Assembly (NCBI GenBank): GCA_963970005.1
Contig: CAXAMN010018668.1
Span: 924,923 to 988,922, forward strand
Length of the DNA stretch: 64,000 nucleotides
Source: Durusdinium trenchii
Taxonomy: Eukaryota; Sar; Dinophyceae; Suessiales; Symbiodiniaceae
Direction of reading: 5' to 3'
Under the pieces are notes generated by a model. That model was given only the letters and a program-made list of their open reading frames with translations, was not told where the DNA came from and ran no database searches. Positions 58,328 through 64,000 of the stretch are shown one piece after another; position 1 is the first letter of the stretch, and each line of letters starts with the position of its first letter. Position numbers and translations under genes: made by a program.

Positions 58328-59681
58328 CTATCTATCTCCATGTTGTCGATGTATGGACCTCCAAAGGCTTGGCTTGGCGACTGGAAAGGCACTCACACGT
58401 TGATCTCCACACTGTCTTGATCTTGCCAAGTCACCTTTAGTCGGGTTCTTTCTAGCACCGCAGGGGTGCTTGGTGTACCATGGAACTCCATCCAAGTTTG
58501 ACTTGAAAGAAGGCATCCTCAGGAGAATGAGAGACACTTGATTTTGTGAAAACTTGCAACCATTTGCTAGTTTGTAGAAAACTTTAAACACGCCATCAAT
58601 CATCCGCCAATCAAGCTAGGCAAAATCCACTAAGCCCTTGAAGGAGTGGCCTCACAATCCCTGTGCACAGTATGACTTGCCACTTTGCTCCAAGCACAAG
58701 TTTCCCGGTGCATCTCTGGGTTTCTGGCGCATCACGGCTGGGATCGGTTCGAAGCAAAGCCATCTTCCTGACATGTCTTGTGAGATGCAATTCCATCCAA
58801 CTGAATTTGAGCCTTCATGATTACAGGCCTTACAGTTTGTTCACTATACCAAAACTCTGCGATTTTAGGATGTTTTGCAAGGACCCTCTGCCATTCCGTA
58901 GTTGTTCCATCAGTTGGACTTGACTAGACTAGCTCCAAACGCCAACCACTTGTCCTGTCAAAAGCCGTATTGCGATGAAGGACATCAAAGCGGATGGACG
59001 GAATGTGGCCACCATAGCCAGCAGGGAGGTCACCTGAGTACGAATTGCAAATGTCCAGGCAAATTCAAGCCTACGGTAGTCATGTGTGACATGGTTCTCT
59101 TGACTACTCTACAACTACCCTGCTCCTATCTTGTGCACTTTTCTTGCGCCAAGCCGCTCCTCACATAGGTCTCCCTGCCATGGGACATGTCCTTGGATGT
59201 TGGTTCTGGGCGTACCCTTGTCACAGGATGTCACAGCTCTCCCCTCAACCAATGCGTTTTCAACCCATGTTTCTTGTAAGACAAACCGAGGGTAACCCCT
59301 TTTGCTTTCTGGGCATTGCAGGCTGCGCCATGCTGTGGCCCTGGTCCAATCCAAGCTTCAGAGTAGGTGGTGCGGTACATGTTCTTGAAGAGATCTCCTC
59401 AGCGATGGGCGTCACGGAATCCAAAGAGCTAGGCACTTCAATTCTGAAGCAGCAAAACAAATACTGTAGGCATTTGATGATAGTTGCAGTGGAGATTCTG
59501 TAGGCCTCATGCCACTCCTCAGTTCTTGAGTTCTGCTAACACCCACAAACTGAGTTGGAGTCTTGTGGCTGAGTATCGTGTCTTTTGCATTCATCAATTG
59601 AGTGTGGATGGGCTCCATCCAAGCCCGCTCCGTCCAAGTGTGATCACTGCAAGTGAATGACACTGACGAGAGTAAATGCAA
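58328..59681 (-). CDS. Unrecognised multi-exon gene
   Basis: Minus-strand exon-like frames: 59,660-59,470 (TWTERAWMEPIHTQLMNAKD, SHKTPTQFVGVSRTQELRS); ~59,350-59,115 (YPRFVLQETWVENALVEGRA); ~58,905-58,790 (TEWQRVLAKHPKIAEFWYSE, QTVRPVIMKAQIQLDGIAS); ~58,785-58,660, in another frame (DMSGRWLCFEPIPAVMRQKP, RDAPGNLCLEQSGKSYCAQG); 58,603-58,400, from an ATG (MIDGVFKVFYKLANGCKFSQ, NQVSLILLRMPSFKSNLDGV). The third and fourth pieces abut in different frames with no space for an intron, so a frameshift may separate them near 58,788. No domain is recognised. Confidence 0.4.
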
Positions 59682-61340
59682 GTCATAGACTGTATTGTTG
59701 TCTTACACCATATTGTATGTATTAATCAATCTATTAGATTGTGCTGTGTTGTACCGGACCTGTGACCTTCACAACATCACATTGCATGATGTGGTAGATG
59801 ATGAACACTAAATTCTTCACAACAATATTAGCACATCCACAAGCCATGGTTTTGGGCCCTCAACGAAGACTACGACTGTTGGGTCCCAGCAGCCCATTGC
59901 TTGCTGGGATCGCCTGCAACAAGGCCCGATTGAGGAGACTCCATGACCTCGTTGAAGTGATCGGCATCAACACGGCGATCGAAACGAGTCTCGTACATCA
60001 AGGTGTAGCTGATATCTATATATATATATTATGTTTTATATTATGTGTGTATGTGACACGGGTCAAGTGGAGTGTCACGAGGCATCACTGGCACTTGACA
60101 GCAGTCTGCCTTGCCAAGACACTGCCCGGATCTACGTGACGTACTACTACGTGTGATCTTTTCCAGTGGCCCTTCAGCTTGATCCAAAAACAGCGACAAC
60201 AACCCAGCATGTCGATGTGATGAGTCGGAAAGAGAGCACGTGATGTGGATAGATTGAATCGTGTTTTTTGTTTACGCTATACTACAGTATCTTGTATTAT
60301 TTGTATAATAATGTTATAGATCGTTATAGTTATAGTATCAAGCATATTAATGCATATTATGAACCGCATCAACAGATTGTCCACGACTATCCCACCTTCT
60401 ATTGACAGTGCCAGCAACAGCACACCAATCAGGCTGAAGACCCAAAAGCTCAGAATTATTCTGCCATGTGGGTCGGACTCATGCAGTCCTCTGACATAAG
60501 CTGCTGCAAGTACCTAAGCCGTCAAAGTGGTAGGTAAACAATGCCAAAGTCTCAGACAGGTGGTACAAACACAGCCCACTTGTGCAAGCCAACAGTGTTG
60601 AACTAGGTCCTAGTGTCCTTGTGGCTCTCTGATTCTTGGCGCTCTGCACATATTGACACATGAAACATCTTCGCGGCATGTTCGCTCCTCCAAACTACAA
60701 GCCCTAGGCCCTAGGCCCTACTATCAATGTTGATAGTTGCTTAAAGAGACAAACTTTGCAGATTTCCTCTTCAGGAACCAAGAGATGGTACAGCTGAAGG
60801 GCTGATGCAATACATGGGATCAACACTTAACAAACAGGTCTGAGTGTCAGCGGCATTGGTTCTAAGTCGTAGTTGAAGCTCTTTCTGAAGACGCACCCAA
60901 ACCAATCCAGGCCAGCCTATTCCAAACAATGCTTTATCCCAATGTCTGAGACTGCCAACCTAGACCTAGAACTTGCGCCTCGTACGGTAGCATGTCGGTT
61001 AAACATTACAAGAGTTTGCTTGACAAAGCAAATGTTTCGAGATCAAATCTGCCGGCGTTGCGGCAAGTCACTGACACCTTTTGGCCTTTTCTGCAGCAGC
61101 TTCTTGGTCCTGCTGTGCCTAGGCCGGCAGAAATCAAGTCTTTTTGTTGATCTGCCAGTTGCTGACACATGCCCAAACAAACAAGTCAACTGAGGCTTTT
61201 GGTGCTCTCCCACAAATATACCAAGACTGGAGACGGCGTTGAAACGTAGTATTTGTCGCCTTTACTCTGCTGCGGAGCAAATGCGGAAGTTGAGACTACT
61301 GCACTGGACTACACATGCAAACTCATATCAAATACTATCA
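59682..61340. other. No gene recognised; CCCTAGG triplet repeat
   Basis: No supported exon. GCCCTAGGCCCTAGGCCCTA lies at 60,701-60,720. A TA run is at 60,016-60,028. Confidence 0.4.
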
Positions 61341-61345
61341 AATCA

Positions 61346-61843
61346 TCAAACAACTGACAGTGCGCGCGTGCATGCAGCACTTGGATCTCCGACTCTGGCT
61401 TCCGACTCTTCCATGGCACAATTCACTGCATTGTCACGCTGTGATGTGCGCAGGGCTTCGGCTTGGGATGTCTCCTCTGCAAAAGCAAAGTCGGTCAATG
61501 CAGGACACACTGAGAGATAGACTGGGCCAGATTATGAGGTGCAAGAATGCAAAACACACTCCCCAGAGTACGTCCACATGTCAGCTGTATGTCGGGTTGT
61601 TGAGTCATCCATGAAGCTCTCCTGCTTCTCGCTGTCTGCACGGACCAGGAAGCGTGGGCCATTCTCCTGCAGCCATTCACCTTGGAAGGAAGCTTTCCGC
61701 TTTTCTGTCGAAAGCGAACACCCTGATGTGTTCGGTCTTCGATCCCATGGAATTGCCAGCCGCGCAACACAGAATGAAAAACATTGGAGCTCCAAGGGCT
61801 TGTCGGCAAACGTCTCCAAGCGCCTGAAAGGAAATGGATTCAA
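61346..61843 (-). CDS. Unrecognised gene, last two exons
   Basis: The minus frame 61,843-~61,560 reads RLETFADKPLELQCFSFCVA, RLAIPWDRRPNTSGCSLSTE, KRKASFQGEWLQENGPRFLV, DDSTTRHTADMWTYSG, with a GTGTGT donor at 61,559. The next exon starts after a pyrimidine-rich TTTGCTTTTGCAG at 61,476 and reads ETSQAEALRTSQRDNAVNCA, MEESEARVGDPSAACTRAL to TGA at 61,346. The family is not recognised. The opposite strand is also open for 154 codons, but the acceptor and strand bias favour minus. Confidence 0.45.
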
Positions 61844-62239
61844 ACGGATCCCAGGAAGTCCTCCAGTTTCATCGTTTGATCAGTTTGATCTCACAATTCT
61901 TCAAGCGATTCTTCTCAAAGGGCTCCATGATCGGAAAAGTCCAAAAAAGGCGCTCCGGCCGCTCTGCTTGGTCAGCTCCCTAGTGACCACGCCATGGCCC
62001 TAGTAACCACGCTCCTGGCCTCCAGGAGCCGTGGTCGGTTGGCCTCTCGCAAACGTTCATGCCTTCCGGGCAGCTTCCGCTTGGAACGACTTGAAGGTTA
62101 ACTGCCATGTTGCCATTGTTCATATCAGTCGGATTCAAGGGTCTGGGATACAGGACTATGGCAACACAACAATCGTTGACTATATCGTTGAGTTGATCTT
62201 GGACTTTGCTGCAACACATTGGGGGTGTGCTCCCCTTCA

Positions 62240-62420
62240 CGTATCATCATGAATAATCCTGTGCTGGTCAAAGCTCGTACATTTTGAGAAGGTGCGATTC
62301 GGACGCCTTAACCAACAAGCTCCCTTTCGCCCATTTTGGGCAAACGTGAAATATCGTGAAATGTCTCTGACTGCCAGCAATGCTCCAGCATATGTTTCAG
62401 AATCACTAAGCAGCGGACTT
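62240..62420 (-). CDS. Possible exon, unrecognised
   Basis: The minus frame reads SDSETYAGALLAVRDISRYF, TFAQNGRKGACWLRRPNRTF, SKCTSFDQHR to a stop at 62,237. It is protein-like but has no motif, and probably belongs with the exons at 61.3-61.8 kb. Confidence 0.3.
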
Positions 62421-62920
62421 GCGTGAGCATTTGTGCTGCAGCGGAAACGACAATTCAAAGTTACATGAAAAGAAACCAAACCCATACTCCCACTCTCAAA
62501 TCTCTTAGCGCCCCACCGTGGGCACAGCAAGGGTGACACATGAGGATATAGCAAACCAGCTGGAATCCTGAGTGTAGAAACGTGGTTACCTCAAATTGAG
62601 ATGTTATTGTATAAATATATATATACACATGTTACAAGTTAATACAAGATACAAGCATTTTTCTTTTGACTCTATGGATACAAGGACCACTGCTTCACAC
62701 CCAACTGAAGCGAAGGAGCATGAAGGCCATTGTCCACCTGAAAGCAGGCAGTTGCTTACAAAGGGCAAAGGAAGGAAGCTTCATCCACATTCCACTCCCC
62801 TGCGCTTTGCAGGGTCCATATTGAGACAAACTCAGCCAACCGCAACTTCTCAGGCGCACTAAACTTATCTGCGCATCTTCTGAAGTCGCAAAAACAAACA
62901 CTGGAACAAATGATCCTTAC

Positions 62921-63345
62921 TCATCATCTCTTTGCCACGCTGCCTGCCGCCACCACCACCAATGCCACTGGCTGGAAGCGTCACGAGCAGCTCAAAACCA
63001 TCAAGCCCCGCCTGTTAGGCAATCACCATCACAAGCAGCATATTTAAGTTTGCCCTTGGAACAAATCAAACCACAAAAAAGGTCAACCCTACGTTGCGAA
63101 AAAGTACACAAGAGGCCGTGTTGGGAAGGATACCATACAATCAAACCCGTTGACTTGATTACGATGAGCACTATAGTGCCATACCCTCCGAAACTAAGAA
63201 ACCAACGGATTCTCGTACTGTTCCTGTTATGTCCCAGGGTGCATGGGGCTTGAATATGATGACGACGAGCTTGGCTGACGATCCCAATGTTGTCTGCGTC
63301 AGTCAAGCGGACAAGGGTTTGCTGCAACTTGTATTCAGCCAAGGC
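62921..63345 (-). CDS. Two exons of an unrecognised gene
   Basis: ~63,345-63,200: LAEYKLQQTLVRLTDADNIG, IVSQARRHHIQAPCTLGHN. 63,011-62,921 (acceptor AACAG|G, donor GTAAGG): GLDGFELLVTLPASGIGGGG, GRQRGKEMM. Both are strongly protein-like. The Gly run in the second could be a linker or loop. No family is recognised. Confidence 0.45.
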
Positions 63346-63349
63346 ACCC

Positions 63350-64000
63350 GCCTCTTCTATACTCTATACAAAATTTTAGCAAGCACAATACACCCTGCTG
63401 TAGACAATGGCCTGGGCCTACACGCATGCTCACCATGGACCATAAGACCATAAGATCTACAGCTTTGCCCTGTGGTTGCAGACTCCACGCAGCACATGCC
63501 TGCACATACATGTTGCAGATATTCAAAGTCCTTGTGGAGGCCAGAAAACGATACGGAAGTTAAAAGGTGGTGACGGAAAGATATTGTGGAGCCCGCATGT
63601 TTTGCCACATGTTGCCACTAAAAGCTCACACCTTCGTTGATGCTGGTCACCTCAGATTTTTGCTTGCGAAACCATCAACCAAGGATGGATTAAACTGGTT
63701 TATTACTTCACTTACAGATTGGCCAGTCAGAGTGTGGCCAGTGTAGATCTGAAGGGAGCACATTGTACTCCACAAACACTGAAATCGGAACTGGAGGAGC
63801 GTTTATTTCAAGGTTAGCTGAAGTTGGCTGTCTTAAGTGTACAAAAATCAAGTTCAGCAGTTTAGCTAAATGTTGAATTACTGTATTTTGGAGGCCATTG
63901 CTATTAGGTTAGCTAAATTTAGAAGACCGGCAAACAAATCTATGGCGTAGCTGCATCTCACCGTCCGGATTCGGACCTAAGAACGTCGAAACATCAATCT
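63350..64000. other. No gene recognised; repeat relic
   Basis: The phrase TTGGAGGCCATTGCTATTAG at 63,889 is a relic of the family at 53,833. No exon is supported. Confidence 0.5.

Noticed and set aside
60701..60720. CCCTAGG repeat as telomere relic
   Set aside because: Plant-type telomere units are CCCTAAA; these differ and number only three.
61539..62003. 154-codon plus-strand frame
   Set aside because: The minus strand has a better acceptor, stop and strand agreement; kept only as an alternative.
1..64000. CRISPR array
   Set aside because: The tandem arrays lack regular unique spacers and the genome is eukaryotic.
1..64000. Dinoflagellate spliced-leader relics and tRNA or 5S genes
   Set aside because: Scanned by eye for the CCATTTTGGCTCAAG core and for the T-loop GGTTCGANTCC; no convincing match found.

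Overview
The window looks like nuclear DNA of a dinoflagellate, most likely one of the Suessiales (Symbiodiniaceae and relatives). Nearly every credible coding exon lies on the minus strand, as in the long unidirectional gene blocks of dinoflagellates. Genes are cut into very short exons (down to 23 nt). Where exon edges could be fixed by protein motifs, about half the introns start with GC and one with GA instead of GT, and most acceptors read AG|G. Introns are full of short tandem and dispersed repeats. No bacterial, viral, tRNA or rRNA feature was recognised. The species call is inference.

Layout, read in the minus (coding) direction. 63.4-45 kb: poorly recognisable exon pieces and repeats, including a small inverted-repeat element at 50.14-50.53 kb and diverged ~405-bp repeats at 52.4-53.5 kb. 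44.1-35.6 kb: the most secure gene, a DEAH/RHA-type RNA helicase of the DHX29/36/57 kind, traced through 16 exons with motifs I, II (DECH), III (SAT), V and VI. 35.2-34.1 kb: a two-exon protein with seven IQ (calmodulin-binding) motifs. 32.8-25.2 kb: exons resembling a transposase-like family with a DGMDQ motif. 25.0-23.3 kb: a cytosine-C5 DNA methyltransferase-like gene. 22.9-16.9 kb: a chain of about 13 exons of unknown function with one in-frame TGA. 16.5-14.5 kb: a lysine-rich AT-hook protein. 14.3-13.9 kb: an acidic repeat protein with a frameshift. 10.4-9.45 kb: a coiled-coil plus IQ gene. 5.07-4.46 kb: two exons that supply the missing C-terminal helicase (HA2) sequence.

The most striking observation is that the helicase stops in mid-domain at 35,572 and the expected continuation, on the same strand and in matching phase, is found 30.5 kb away at 5,074. 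Everything between (IQ gene, transposase-like gene, methyltransferase, AT-hook gene and others) would then sit inside one helicase intron, either as nested genes or as a large inserted block that carries its own DNA methyltransferase. The short ACTAGTAGC-type repeats common in helicase introns on both sides were not seen inside the block, which fits insertion but does not prove it.

Exon edges below are read by eye from motifs, reading frame and splice dinucleotides. They are firm for the helicase and the 34-35 kb IQ gene, and approximate elsewhere. Start codons are rarely certain because most pieces are internal exons.
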